DNA of 64,000 nucleotides. Origin: Psychrobacter glacincola (GTDB taxonomy: Bacteria > Pseudomonadota > Gammaproteobacteria > Pseudomonadales > Moraxellaceae). Positions 46,015 through 55,070 of this stretch are shown here, one piece after another (the first letter of the stretch is position 1; each line of letters starts with the position of its first letter). The notes under the pieces are model-generated. The model was not told where the DNA came from and ran no database searches. It worked only from the letters and a program-made list of their open reading frames with translations. The DNA is taken from NCBI GenBank assembly GCA_001411745.2, contig LIQB01000003.2, forward strand, positions 19,743 through 83,742, written 5' to 3'. The translations under genes were made by a program, and so were the position numbers.

Positions 46015-46554
46015 ATGATGAAAAAATTATTAATGGGCTCAGTATTAGCAATGTCTAGCATTTTCACCGTAACGGCTTGTACCAGTGTTAATGCAACCAC
46101 TGATACCACACCAACGACCAGTAAAATGCAGCATAAAGATGGCATGAAAAAAGGTGGTATGAAAAAAGGCGGCATGAGAGGTCCAATGTCGCAACTAGAT
46201 CTAACAGCAACGCAACAAGCGCAAATCAAAGCCATCATGCAAGCACAACACGGCGATCGTAAAGCTGACCGTACAAAAAACAAAGCAGAACGGGCGCAAA
46301 TGCAGCAACAGATGCAAGCATTGACTAATAATAGCACTCTAAATACAGCCGCAGTTAATCGCTTAGCTGATCAGCAAGCGGCTAAAACCAAGCAACGCTT
46401 CATTGAGCGAGTACAGACTCAACATGCTATCTCTCAAGTATTGACTGCTGAGCAACGAGCAAAACTTGCTACATTAAAAGCTGAAAAAATGGCGAAAGGT
46501 CATAAAGGCTCAGAGCACGGTAAAATGCATGGCAAACCACATCAAGGCATGTAG
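46015..46554 (+). CDS. Spy/CpxP-like LTXXQ-motif lipoprotein
   Basis: A 179-residue secreted protein. A signal peptide ends in a lipobox TVTACTS (C22). Two LTXXQ-type motifs mark the Spy/CpxP periplasmic chaperone family: LDLTATQQAQI and LTAEQRAKL. A Lys/Gly/Met-rich run (GMKKGGMKKGGMRG, about 43-56) and a His/Lys/Gly-rich tail (HKGSEHGKMHGKPHQ) are unusual and might bind metal. The predicted helical, very basic body fits the family. It is divergent from the two-component genes, so it is probably induced by them. AAGG precedes two adjacent ATGs. Confidence 0.87.
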   Translation: MMKKLLMGSVLAMSSIFTVTACTSVNATTDTTPTTSKMQHKDGMKKGGMKKGGMRGPMSQLDLTATQQAQIKAIMQAQHGDRKADRTKNKAERAQMQQQMQALTNNSTLNTAAVNRLADQQAAKTKQRFIERVQTQHAISQVLTAEQRAKLATLKAEKMAKGHKGSEHGKMHGKPHQGM

Positions 46555-46635
46555 TAAGTTAAAGCATATAAGCTTTTATCAATACAGAGACTTGTATTGA
46601 TATTTAATGTCCTATAAGACTGATTATGAACACAT

Positions 46636-46668
46636 AAAAAAGCGCATCGTATAAACGGTGCGCTTTTT
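46636..46668. terminator. Bidirectional terminator between spy-like gene and exonuclease gene
   Basis: AAAAAGCGCATCG / CGGTGCGCTTTTT stem with a six-base loop and A/T runs, between convergent genes. Confidence 0.88.
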
Positions 46669-46690
46669 AGTTTTAATGTTGAGGCTCACA

Positions 46691-47575
46691 TTACTTTGAT
46701 ATGTTAATTAACTGTAAAAAAGCGCGCTCTTCAAGAATTTTGATATCTAAACCATTCTGAATCAGTTCTTCTACTTTGCGATGCTTACTGCTTTTTTCAT
46801 GACCAGCAAGCAACGTTAAATCTTGAACACCAACCACAAGATAATCTAATGTCTTCGAAGCACCCGCTTTGACATTAAAACCATTTTTGGCTGCTATCTC
46901 AGCAATATCTGCTCGACTGATACTAAGATTGCCTGTAAAGCAGATATTGAGTCCTGCATATTGTCCTGACTCATCTCCAACTTTTGTGATATGACTGGGG
47001 TAACTTCTACCATTTGTGTGTGGTTGCTGAGGATAATTACGACTGTATTGACTATTTTTTACCCAATCATGAATTGACAAACCATTTTCTCTAAGGATGG
47101 TTACGATTATAAAGCCACATGCTTTGGCATCTTCTAGCGCGTCATGATGGTCAAACCGATAATTCCATTCTCTACAGACATTCGCCAGATTATAACCTTT
47201 AACCGAAAAGCGCTGACACGTCTTACGTACCAATACCGTGGCATCGACCCACTGTAGCTCTGGTATTGGTAATTTGTGAAGCTCTAGACTTTTTGTCAAC
47301 GCCCTTTGATCAAAGTCAGTATAGCTAACGACAACATTTTCACCGATAAATTTTAATATTTGCCCGTAAATGTCATACATAGACGGCGCATCTTTTACCA
47401 TACTACTGGTAATACCATGCACTTCTATATTTTGACGACTAAAAGACGTCTGAGGACATACTAACGTACAGTAGGTATCAATTAACTTACCGTTCAAATA
47501 TTTAGCCAAGCCTATTTGACAAATAGACCCTACGTCGCTGTTTGCAGTTTCAACGTCAATGGTCACAAAATTCAC
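46691..47575 (-). CDS. DEDDh 3'-5' exonuclease with C-terminal BRCT domain
   Basis: A 294-residue protein. The N-terminal exonuclease domain is of the DNA polymerase III epsilon/DEDDh type: FVTIDVET (D7, E9), VVSYTDFDQRAL (third Asp) and HHDALEDAKACG (His and last Asp). A linker (about 170-200) leads to a BRCT domain (about 205-294) with GLNICFTGNL and SKTLDYLVVG, as in NAD-dependent ligases. This combination suggests a DNA repair or processing nuclease distinct from the replicative proofreading subunit. It stands alone on the minus strand, downstream of two lipoprotein genes with a short gap. Confidence 0.87.
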   Translation of the reverse strand: MNFVTIDVETANSDVGSICQIGLAKYLNGKLIDTYCTLVCPQTSFSRQNIEVHGITSSMVKDAPSMYDIYGQILKFIGENVVVSYTDFDQRALTKSLELHKLPIPELQWVDATVLVRKTCQRFSVKGYNLANVCREWNYRFDHHDALEDAKACGFIIVTILRENGLSIHDWVKNSQYSRNYPQQPHTNGRSYPSHITKVGDESGQYAGLNICFTGNLSISRADIAEIAAKNGFNVKAGASKTLDYLVVGVQDLTLLAGHEKSSKHRKVEELIQNGLDIKILEERAFLQLINISK

Positions 47576-47619
47576 TAGCTCGTCCTCAATGTCATAGATT
47601 TAGTCTGATTTAGTTTTGT

Positions 47620-49257
47620 TTATTCAATCGCCCCAAACTTCTCTTTAGCCATTGGCATGACACTAAACATCATCTTACCCATTGCAGTACCATTGCCATC
47701 ACGATAATACTGCATTAATTCGCTACCATACTCGCGCATATCAATACTGTTACTGGCATTAGGCACTTGTACATCATTTGGTAAATTGGGAAATGCCATG
47801 TCTTTAGTGCTGATAGCGGAATACTGCTGCAAAACATCTATGACCATGTTCTTACTAGCGGCGGTTTCGCTCGGAATCTCACTACGCAGATGCTGCCATT
47901 TGAGCTGACCACGCTTATCAAATCCATACAACTCTTGCGTCTCTGCATTTGATAGCATTACACTTTCTGCCGTCTTTTCTTTTGCCTCTGCCATTGAGTC
48001 CTCTACTGGCTCACTGCCACTATCCATGCCACTCTTTATCATTGCTAGCATCTGCTGCACTAACGCTTTACTGGTAAATTTATCAGCATCTGTGTTGCCT
48101 ACCTCGTCAGCCGCGCTTTCTTTAACCAGTTCTGGATATCGCTGACTCATCCGCTCGTAAACGATGCGCATATAATCTTGATAAAACTGCTCATAACTCT
48201 CAGCGCTTTGTACACGGCGAATGACTTGGTTACTTGCTAGCATTGCTGGTAGCTGATGCGCGGGTAACTTGGGAGAGAGCGAGGCTAGCGTATTAGGGGC
48301 GACATAATCAAACTGGCTAATAGGTGCGGCATCAAACGTGGCATCTAACGCGGCAAAGTGGCTTTTTATCAACTCACTACCAAAGCCTTTGGGTAAGGTG
48401 CCATCATCAATGGCTAGCTTTAACCACTTGTTGCGCCACTTTGTGCCGAGCTTGTCATCTAACAGTTCTGAATTAAACATCGCAAAATTATCTGCCCATA
48501 GATAAATATTACCGTTTTTCAAATCCAGATAAATCGGCTGATTCATGCTGTTTTGATGATTACGCGCTTGATACTGCACGCTCGCCAGCATCGTCGCCTT
48601 GCCAGCCATTGGCTGATAGACGCCTTGTGCATTGATAGACAGCGGCTTTAGCACATAAGCATCTAGCAACTTTGCTTTTTTGATATCTTGCGCTGTCGCT
48701 CGGTCGTCGTAATTGTCAAATAACTGTTGGTAAAATACTGGCACAGTGATTTCACTATCATATTTACTCTCTACCCATGCCTCATAGGCATCCGTACACT
48801 CAAGATAGCGGTCTTTGAGCACGGTTCGCTGAGCATCATAATCTGCTGCCAAAATATCTTTATTTTGCGCTTCTGCTTGGGTAATTAAGGCGGCATACGC
48901 TTGATCGTGTGTGTCTTCGCAGTATTCATCGATATAGCCTGAGGCGACTGGCGCTTTAGCATCTATTTCAATATTTATATCGCTAAACTGCTGCTCGTTA
49001 CTAATCTCAAGATTGCTATGGTAACTAAAGGACTGTCGGCGCTGTTTATGTAACGCAGTCGCCAATGCTGTCTTTGCTGCTACTGGCGTTTGCTTAGCAG
49101 TCATAGCATTAAATTGGTCAAGACTGGTAGATTGGCAGCCCGTTAATAATAGTGCCCCTGTTACCAACGCACCAGCAAATAAACGATTGCCATTAAGAGC
49201 TGATGTAAGGCTCGCTGACGAAAGACGACTTGCAATGATTTGATGTGGTTTTTTCAT
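47620..49257 (-). CDS. Large lipoprotein of unknown function (A)
   Basis: A 545-residue protein with a lipoprotein signal (GALVTGALLLTGCQS, C41). I recognise no named domain. Visible features are a Lys/Gln-rich N-terminal helical part, a central segment with the strand-rich MNQPIYLDLKNGNIYLWADNFAMF, and an acidic linker around 410-440. It is 44 bases downstream of a second large lipoprotein gene and may be a distant paralogue of it: both pass from helical N-part to a P-x-x-LDLKNG / FDFNN strand region and a later helical part. Probably anchored in the outer membrane facing the periplasm. Confidence 0.75.
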   Translation of the reverse strand: MKKPHQIIASRLSSASLTSALNGNRLFAGALVTGALLLTGCQSTSLDQFNAMTAKQTPVAAKTALATALHKQRRQSFSYHSNLEISNEQQFSDINIEIDAKAPVASGYIDEYCEDTHDQAYAALITQAEAQNKDILAADYDAQRTVLKDRYLECTDAYEAWVESKYDSEITVPVFYQQLFDNYDDRATAQDIKKAKLLDAYVLKPLSINAQGVYQPMAGKATMLASVQYQARNHQNSMNQPIYLDLKNGNIYLWADNFAMFNSELLDDKLGTKWRNKWLKLAIDDGTLPKGFGSELIKSHFAALDATFDAAPISQFDYVAPNTLASLSPKLPAHQLPAMLASNQVIRRVQSAESYEQFYQDYMRIVYERMSQRYPELVKESAADEVGNTDADKFTSKALVQQMLAMIKSGMDSGSEPVEDSMAEAKEKTAESVMLSNAETQELYGFDKRGQLKWQHLRSEIPSETAASKNMVIDVLQQYSAISTKDMAFPNLPNDVQVPNASNSIDMREYGSELMQYYRDGNGTAMGKMMFSVMPMAKEKFGAIE

Positions 49258-49301
49258 TTTTTATCCTTAATAAATATGGGCTTGAACATGACAAGATAGC
49301 G

Positions 49302-51365
49302 TTATTGATCATCTACCCTGTTGTCAGCATCGTCTTCGATATCAGTGTCATCTTGACTATCAGCACTGTCATATTCTGCTGCATCATAGCCGCTATCACC
49401 ATCTGCATAATCGCTACCATAGTCATCATCATTGTAATCATCACTGCTCCCACTATAGTCATAGCGGGCATCACGTGCCGTTTGCAGTCTGTCTTTTTGT
49501 TGGCGTTGATCTGCCATCCATGCATTGCCATCGATAGCGGCTTTAGCATTTGCGCCAAAAGACTCGGTTAATAAAGGCGTTAGTGCATGTTTATTAAAAC
49601 TGCTTTTATCATAGCGTACTTGATTCAGCACGCTGGTTGTCGAACCCATCAAATCGCCACCGATATTTACCCGCTGCTGCTTACCAAGCAGGCGATCTGA
49701 GCGGTCTAAATAATAGTAATTTATCTGATTAAAAGATATCGGACCGATGGCTTCAATTAGCTGCAATAGCGCACCCACATCCGCACTTTGGTAGCCTTTA
49801 TTGTATAGCTGCACTTTCGCAAGCGCAGTTTTTAGCATAGCGCCATCAGGATATTTCTGTGGATTGGCATCGACATAATCCTGTAGCGACTTTGTCATGT
49901 ATTTTAGGGTTTTGCCAATCATCTCACCGCTTTGCTTGCTGCCAAAATAGACTTTTACCGCTCGGCTCGCACCGACTTCTTTGGCAAAAGCATCACTGCG
50001 AATGTCTACCGCGCTAAAATGCTCAGGCGCTAGCTCTGCCATGCTGCTCTGTATGGCAGCAATGGCGGCATCATAAAGCACTGCTGGCGGTAGCTGCGCG
50101 GTAATACTCTCGGGCAACCCAAAACTAACGGTATGCGAGGCCATTTGGTTAGGTAAAGGGGTGTTTTCAGGATTAACCAATGCCACGATAGGCATGATCG
50201 CTGATGGGTCTACCGTGACACTGCTGTTATTAAAATCGAACGCTAACGGTATCTGTATGGATGAGCTAATCGTCGGCGTCACATAGTCATAGCTATAGAC
50301 GCTCTGTAGTTGTCGCTGTTTGGGTTTGTACTGACTGACACTATTGAACGTTAGATTTTGATATTGATAAGCATTTGACGCGGCTATCTGTTCCGGCGTG
50401 CGATGGAACATACTCAACATTTGACCAATGACGCCCGTAGATGGCATTGAGGATTGGCTATCTTCTACAGCCTCTGATTGCTGTTTAGCTATTTGTACGG
50501 CTTCATAGTTTTTTAACAGAGTTTTGGGCTTTAAGTTCGAAACCCCTGAGAGAATGCCGCCCTCTGCATTGCCATATTCATTATAGCCATCGCTGTCGTA
50601 ACCCTCTCGATTGTAGCCATATTCATTGTAACCGTCTGGATCATAGCCGTCTTCATCGTAGTTATACTCATCATCAACGTTCTCATCGGCATCGATGACA
50701 TCATAATCGCCATATTCACTAACCTCGTCTACAGCTGTTTCCTCACTAGCTTCTGCTAGATCGGAGTCATCATAGCCATCACTGCCATCATTATCATTCG
50801 ACCCACTTTCGTTATCATCGTTATATAAAGAATTGCCGTCTAAATAATCATTGTCTAAATCCTCAGGCTCATAAGCATAGGCTTCTATAATTGTTCTAAG
50901 CAAGCTACTAGAGCCTGCATCAATGCTGTCTGGAGCAATAAAAAGAACGGCTTGATAATTGGCTTGCGCGACTGCTACGTGTTCTGTTGCAAGATGCCGA
51001 CGAATAGCCGCCAGTAAATGTGCTTTGGCTTGATTTTCAGTATTGGGGTATTTTTCTTGGTCGAATAATTGTTGATAACGCTCAGATTTGGCAGTAAGGC
51101 TAGCATTAAATGCGCGTCCTTGTGCTTGGCTCTGTGCACTATCGGCGGTACTAAAATCGATCATACTTTTTGATACAGCAGTCGACGATACCGCTGGGCT
51201 TGATTGACAGCCCAAAAGAGCCAGAGACGTAGTGCCAACCAGCAAGGCGATAGACGTCAATTTACCTACCTGATATACATGGTCGTTATTATTGATAGAC
51301 GAATGATGACTCGTCATCTCAGAATAGCGCTGTCGATTATGATTATTAATATGATTTGATGACAT
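49302..51365 (-). CDS. Large acidic-repeat lipoprotein of unknown function (B)
   Basis: A 687-residue protein with a long n-region and a lipobox LALLGCQSS (C53). About residues 180-265 are extremely acidic and Tyr/Gly/Asn-rich, with an imperfect 14-residue repeat (GYDPDGYNEYGYN, GYDSDGYNEYGN). A second acidic Tyr/Asp/Ser tail occupies the last 50 residues. The middle contains strand-rich SSIQIPLAFDFNNSSVTVD. No family is recognised. The acidic tracts could bind calcium or other cations (inference). It lies upstream of lipoprotein A on the same strand, a likely two-gene operon. Confidence 0.75.
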   Translation of the reverse strand: MSSNHINNHNRQRYSEMTSHHSSINNNDHVYQVGKLTSIALLVGTTSLALLGCQSSPAVSSTAVSKSMIDFSTADSAQSQAQGRAFNASLTAKSERYQQLFDQEKYPNTENQAKAHLLAAIRRHLATEHVAVAQANYQAVLFIAPDSIDAGSSSLLRTIIEAYAYEPEDLDNDYLDGNSLYNDDNESGSNDNDGSDGYDDSDLAEASEETAVDEVSEYGDYDVIDADENVDDEYNYDEDGYDPDGYNEYGYNREGYDSDGYNEYGNAEGGILSGVSNLKPKTLLKNYEAVQIAKQQSEAVEDSQSSMPSTGVIGQMLSMFHRTPEQIAASNAYQYQNLTFNSVSQYKPKQRQLQSVYSYDYVTPTISSSIQIPLAFDFNNSSVTVDPSAIMPIVALVNPENTPLPNQMASHTVSFGLPESITAQLPPAVLYDAAIAAIQSSMAELAPEHFSAVDIRSDAFAKEVGASRAVKVYFGSKQSGEMIGKTLKYMTKSLQDYVDANPQKYPDGAMLKTALAKVQLYNKGYQSADVGALLQLIEAIGPISFNQINYYYLDRSDRLLGKQQRVNIGGDLMGSTTSVLNQVRYDKSSFNKHALTPLLTESFGANAKAAIDGNAWMADQRQQKDRLQTARDARYDYSGSSDDYNDDDYGSDYADGDSGYDAAEYDSADSQDDTDIEDDADNRVDDQ

Positions 51366-51544
51366 AGTAATCTCTTTGTATAAATAGCCAGTCTATAATT
51401 AGTGTACATTAGTACCGTTATTTATATCACAATGCGTTACAATTTAGTAATATTAGAACCTATTTATTAAGAAAATACTTTGTTTTTTTATACAAAACAA
51501 GTTTCTCACTACTGCTTTCTCGCCCAAGTAAAAAGGACTTTACA

Positions 51545-53491
51545 ATGCCAACCTCTATATCAAAAAACAACATACGCACTGCTAACAATAATCCTCAAGG
51601 TAGAGCAAATATTAAAGCGGCTATTTTGTTAATCAGTAGCACATTTTTAGTATCACTATCTGCTCACGCGCTTGAGCCGACAACCAGTCAATCAACTACT
51701 ATCAACCCAACATCGATTAACACTAGCGCCATCAATCTCGCGATTATGGCTGATAATCCTACTGTAATATCTGAAACTCAGCGTGTGACAAGAGCCAAAA
51801 CCACTGCCCTCACTTCCACGATCAACAATGCCAAGACCGATCAAGCCATCTATTCTGAAGATGCGATTCACCACCCTGTTTGGGCAAAGAACGGCATGGT
51901 CGCTAGCCAAGAAGCCCTCGCTTCTGATATTGGACTCAAGATTTTAAAAGACGGTGGTAATGCGGTTGATGCTGGAGTCGCCGTTGGCTTTGCCTTAGCA
52001 GTGACCTTACCGCGCGCAGGCAACATTGGCGGTGGTGGTTTTATGATGATTTATGATGCCAAGCAAGGCAAAACGGTGGCACTCGATTACCGTGAAAAAG
52101 CACCGAGTAGCGCCTCGCGTGATATGTATCTCGATGAGGATGGCAATGCGGTCAGCGACTTGTCTCGTTATCACGGTCTAGCAGTTGGCGTACCGGGAAC
52201 GGTTGCAGGATTACTTAAAGCGTTAGAAGATCATGGCACCATGAGCCGCGGACAAGTGATGGCACCTGCGATTGCACTGGCTGAGAACGGTATAGAGGTG
52301 ACTGCGGGTCTGTCTGAGTCGCTAGAAGCATTAAGCGATCGCATGCAAAAATGGCCAAGCACCAAAAAGATATTTTTTAAACCTGATGGTAGCGCCTATC
52401 AACCCGGTGAGCGTTTAAAACAGCCTGAATTGGCAAAATCGCTTAAGCTGATTGCCGCAAAAGGGGCGGATGGATTCTATAAAGGAGAAACCGCAAGTAA
52501 GTTGGTCAAAGCGGTCAATGAGGCTGGCGGTAGCATGAGCTTACAAGATTTAGCCAACTATGAAGCTATCGCTCGCGAGCCCGTCAAAGGAGATTATCGT
52601 GGTTATGAGATTGTCTCGATGCCACCGCCGTCTTCTGGTGGTATTCATATCGTGCAGATTTTAAATATCTTAGAAGGTTATCCGCTAAAAGACTACGGTC
52701 AAAACAGCGCGCAAACCATTCATTTAATGGCCGAAGCGATGCAGCTCGCTTATGCGGATCGCTCAGAGTATTTAGGTGATTCTGACTTTATCGATGTGCC
52801 TGCTAGCGGTTTAGCTTCTCAGGCTTATGCGGATAAACTACGCATTTTAATCAATCCAGACAAAGCCACACCAGCGTCTACCATCAAAGCCAACAACCCT
52901 CTACCCTATGAGAGTGATCAGACCACGCATTTCTCTATCGTTGATAAAGATGGCAATGCAATAGCCAATACTTATACGCTGAACTTTTCTTATGGCACAG
53001 GTCTTGTCGCTGAAGGTACGGGGATATTGCTCAATAATGAGATGGATGATTTTTCTGCCAAACCGGGTGTGCCTAATGGTTATGGATTATTGGGCGGTGA
53101 AGCAAATGCCGTTGAAGCCAATAAACGCCCATTATCTTCTATGAGTCCGACACTGGTATTTAAAGACAGTAAACCTTATATCGTCACGGGTAGCCCTGGT
53201 GGTAGCCGCATCATCACCACCGTTACCCAAATAATATCGAACGTCATCGATCATGATATGAATATTGCTGAGGCTACTCACGCACCGCGTATCCATGACC
53301 AATGGCTGCCTGATGAGATTCGGGTCGAAAAAGCACTGAATATTGATACGGTTAAAAAGCTTGAATCAATGGGTCATACGGTCAGTCCAAAATCAGCCAT
53401 GGGCTCAACCCAGTCGATTATGATTACGCCAAATGGTGTCTACGGCTCGTCTGATCCACGTATCGTTGATGCAGCTGTGGTTGGATACTGA
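51545..53491 (+). CDS. ggt: Gamma-glutamyltransferase
   Basis: A 648-residue periplasmic Ntn-hydrolase that hydrolyses or transfers the gamma-glutamyl group of glutathione. The signal peptide is about 22-41 (AAILLISSTFLVSLSAHA), followed by a 70-residue linker. Large-subunit marks are MVASQEALASDIG, GGNAVDAGVAVGFAL, GNIGGGGFMM and LDYREKAP. Autoprocessing before T460 in DQTTHFSIVD releases the small subunit, which carries NTYTLNFSYGTG, NNEMDDF and GSPGGSRIITT. The linker before the catalytic part is longer than in E. coli. Stands alone; terminator at 53520. Confidence 0.94.
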   Translation: MPTSISKNNIRTANNNPQGRANIKAAILLISSTFLVSLSAHALEPTTSQSTTINPTSINTSAINLAIMADNPTVISETQRVTRAKTTALTSTINNAKTDQAIYSEDAIHHPVWAKNGMVASQEALASDIGLKILKDGGNAVDAGVAVGFALAVTLPRAGNIGGGGFMMIYDAKQGKTVALDYREKAPSSASRDMYLDEDGNAVSDLSRYHGLAVGVPGTVAGLLKALEDHGTMSRGQVMAPAIALAENGIEVTAGLSESLEALSDRMQKWPSTKKIFFKPDGSAYQPGERLKQPELAKSLKLIAAKGADGFYKGETASKLVKAVNEAGGSMSLQDLANYEAIAREPVKGDYRGYEIVSMPPPSSGGIHIVQILNILEGYPLKDYGQNSAQTIHLMAEAMQLAYADRSEYLGDSDFIDVPASGLASQAYADKLRILINPDKATPASTIKANNPLPYESDQTTHFSIVDKDGNAIANTYTLNFSYGTGLVAEGTGILLNNEMDDFSAKPGVPNGYGLLGGEANAVEANKRPLSSMSPTLVFKDSKPYIVTGSPGGSRIITTVTQIISNVIDHDMNIAEATHAPRIHDQWLPDEIRVEKALNIDTVKKLESMGHTVSPKSAMGSTQSIMITPNGVYGSSDPRIVDAAVVGY

Positions 53492-53519
53492 TTTAACTTT
53501 TACTTGATATGTATAAACA

Positions 53520-53556
53520 AAAAACGCTCTCTATCATAATAAAGAGCGTTTTTTTA
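53520..53556. terminator. Bidirectional terminator between ggt and the Mrr gene
   Basis: AAAAAACGCTCT / AGAGCGTTTTTTT stem with A/T runs on both sides, between convergent genes. Confidence 0.87.
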
Positions 53557-53586
53557 ATAGATATAAAAAGTATTGAAAGATACCAT

Positions 53587-54717
53587 TTAGTACAACTTGA
53601 TCTTGTTAAAGAAGTCATTGTCTAATAATAATTTCGGTCTGGCATTGACCTCTTTTAGACCCACCTTATGTTGCATCATAAGCTCTATGAGATTCATTTG
53701 ATCGATGAGTATCAGACTGTGCGAATCCGTAGCATTGGCATACTCCTGCGCAGGCTTGGTAAAGCTTGTCGTAGTAATAAACAAGCCATGATGATTGGTT
53801 TTTTGTGGTGGATAAGCCCCTATGAAGTTTCTCAAATCGCCATTAGATATATTATTCCCAGCACTATATAATTTGGCTTGAATATAATAGTTATGCACCT
53901 CACCATCTGGGAAATCCTGAATAATCAGCCCATCAATGCCATTATCATTCGAGCGTCCAGTATGACGCGAGGTCAAATTACTCTCAGGACTTTCAATCTC
54001 TAAAGATCGTTCAATCATTTTTAGACAAAACCACTCAAATTGCAGAGGTGACAAGCTTTCAAGCTGTGCCATAATCATATCAGGCGTTACCTTGACAAAA
54101 TCATTGCCCACAGTGGCATCTGCATAATTGTTCATAAACATAGACGTTCGGCGCTGAGTTTCTTCTATCAAATGATTAATAAGTGCATCGCCGTTTTTAC
54201 CATAAGCCGCAATATTGACTTTTTGCAGATCAGCAAAGGCTTTATTATCAAAACGGGTCAAGTTAGCAATATAATCACTATTTGGAATGCCTTCGTTAAT
54301 GTATTGAGTAAAATTGTTTCCTGCTAACCAAAAATAGACTTTGCCAAACGGGTCTAAACGTATGATGTTTTTAGGCGTTACTTTTTCATCAAAAGTAATA
54401 AAATTAGCGAAATTCTGATTTAAATTGGGTACCAAGCTGAACTTGTCTTCTTTGACCAGCCCCATTGCGGACAAGCACAATGAAATTAGATCAACGATGT
54501 CATCATAGCAAGGTGAGCCATTATGACACTCATGGCGTATATCATAATTACTCATGTAATTGATTTCTTTATGACCATTGACAATTTGTGCTAACTTTTC
54601 AAACTCTCTATAAAATACCGTGCGACCAACGGTGTTCCGCGTACTCAAATTTTTTATGGTTTGTATACCCGCATTTAACATGTCACCAAATGCTGGCAGC
54701 TTCGTAATGTTACTCAT
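53587..54717 (-). CDS. Mrr-type restriction endonuclease-like protein
   Basis: A 376-residue protein. The C-terminal third is an Mrr catalytic domain of the PD-(D/E)xK fold: LSPLQFEWFCLKMIE, then D262 in DNGIDGLI and Q280-A281-K282 in YYIQAKLYS, followed by FITTTSFTKPAQEYA. The N-terminal part is of Mrr_N or unknown type. No methyltransferase, helicase or specificity gene is adjacent, so it could be a solitary type IV enzyme acting on modified foreign DNA. It might alternatively be a housekeeping nuclease. Monocistronic, convergent with ggt and divergent from dnaE. Confidence 0.8.
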   Translation of the reverse strand: MSNITKLPAFGDMLNAGIQTIKNLSTRNTVGRTVFYREFEKLAQIVNGHKEINYMSNYDIRHECHNGSPCYDDIVDLISLCLSAMGLVKEDKFSLVPNLNQNFANFITFDEKVTPKNIIRLDPFGKVYFWLAGNNFTQYINEGIPNSDYIANLTRFDNKAFADLQKVNIAAYGKNGDALINHLIEETQRRTSMFMNNYADATVGNDFVKVTPDMIMAQLESLSPLQFEWFCLKMIERSLEIESPESNLTSRHTGRSNDNGIDGLIIQDFPDGEVHNYYIQAKLYSAGNNISNGDLRNFIGAYPPQKTNHHGLFITTTSFTKPAQEYANATDSHSLILIDQMNLIELMMQHKVGLKEVNARPKLLLDNDFFNKIKLY

Positions 54718-55070
54718 AATATTATCGTCTTTGTTTGATTACATGAACATTATTGTGTGAAATAAGGCGTCAAATGGGCTTTGTTTCGCAATAACTTAAG
54801 GACAAATGTTTATGCTACCAACTATTGAGACAAAACACAGCAAAATTTCACCTTTATAAATAAGAAAAACAAATCCTCTCACTCAGATTAAACCCTTTGA
54901 ATCAGTGGCTGTCTACGGCAAATAATGCTATTATTGACGACCCCATTTAAAACGTATCAACATGGCTATCGAGGTCTTATTTACCTTTGAACATCAATAT
55001 AAATAACGGATAAACATCCTTTATTTTATCGATAGCTTATTGCTTTTGATCGTACTAGTAAGAGTCTTTT
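54718..55070. other. Divergent intergenic region mrr-like / dnaE
   Basis: 353 AT-rich bases with the promoters of both genes presumed inside. TTGACG near 54935 could be a -35 box for dnaE but no good -10 follows. No ORF or repeat. Confidence 0.5.
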
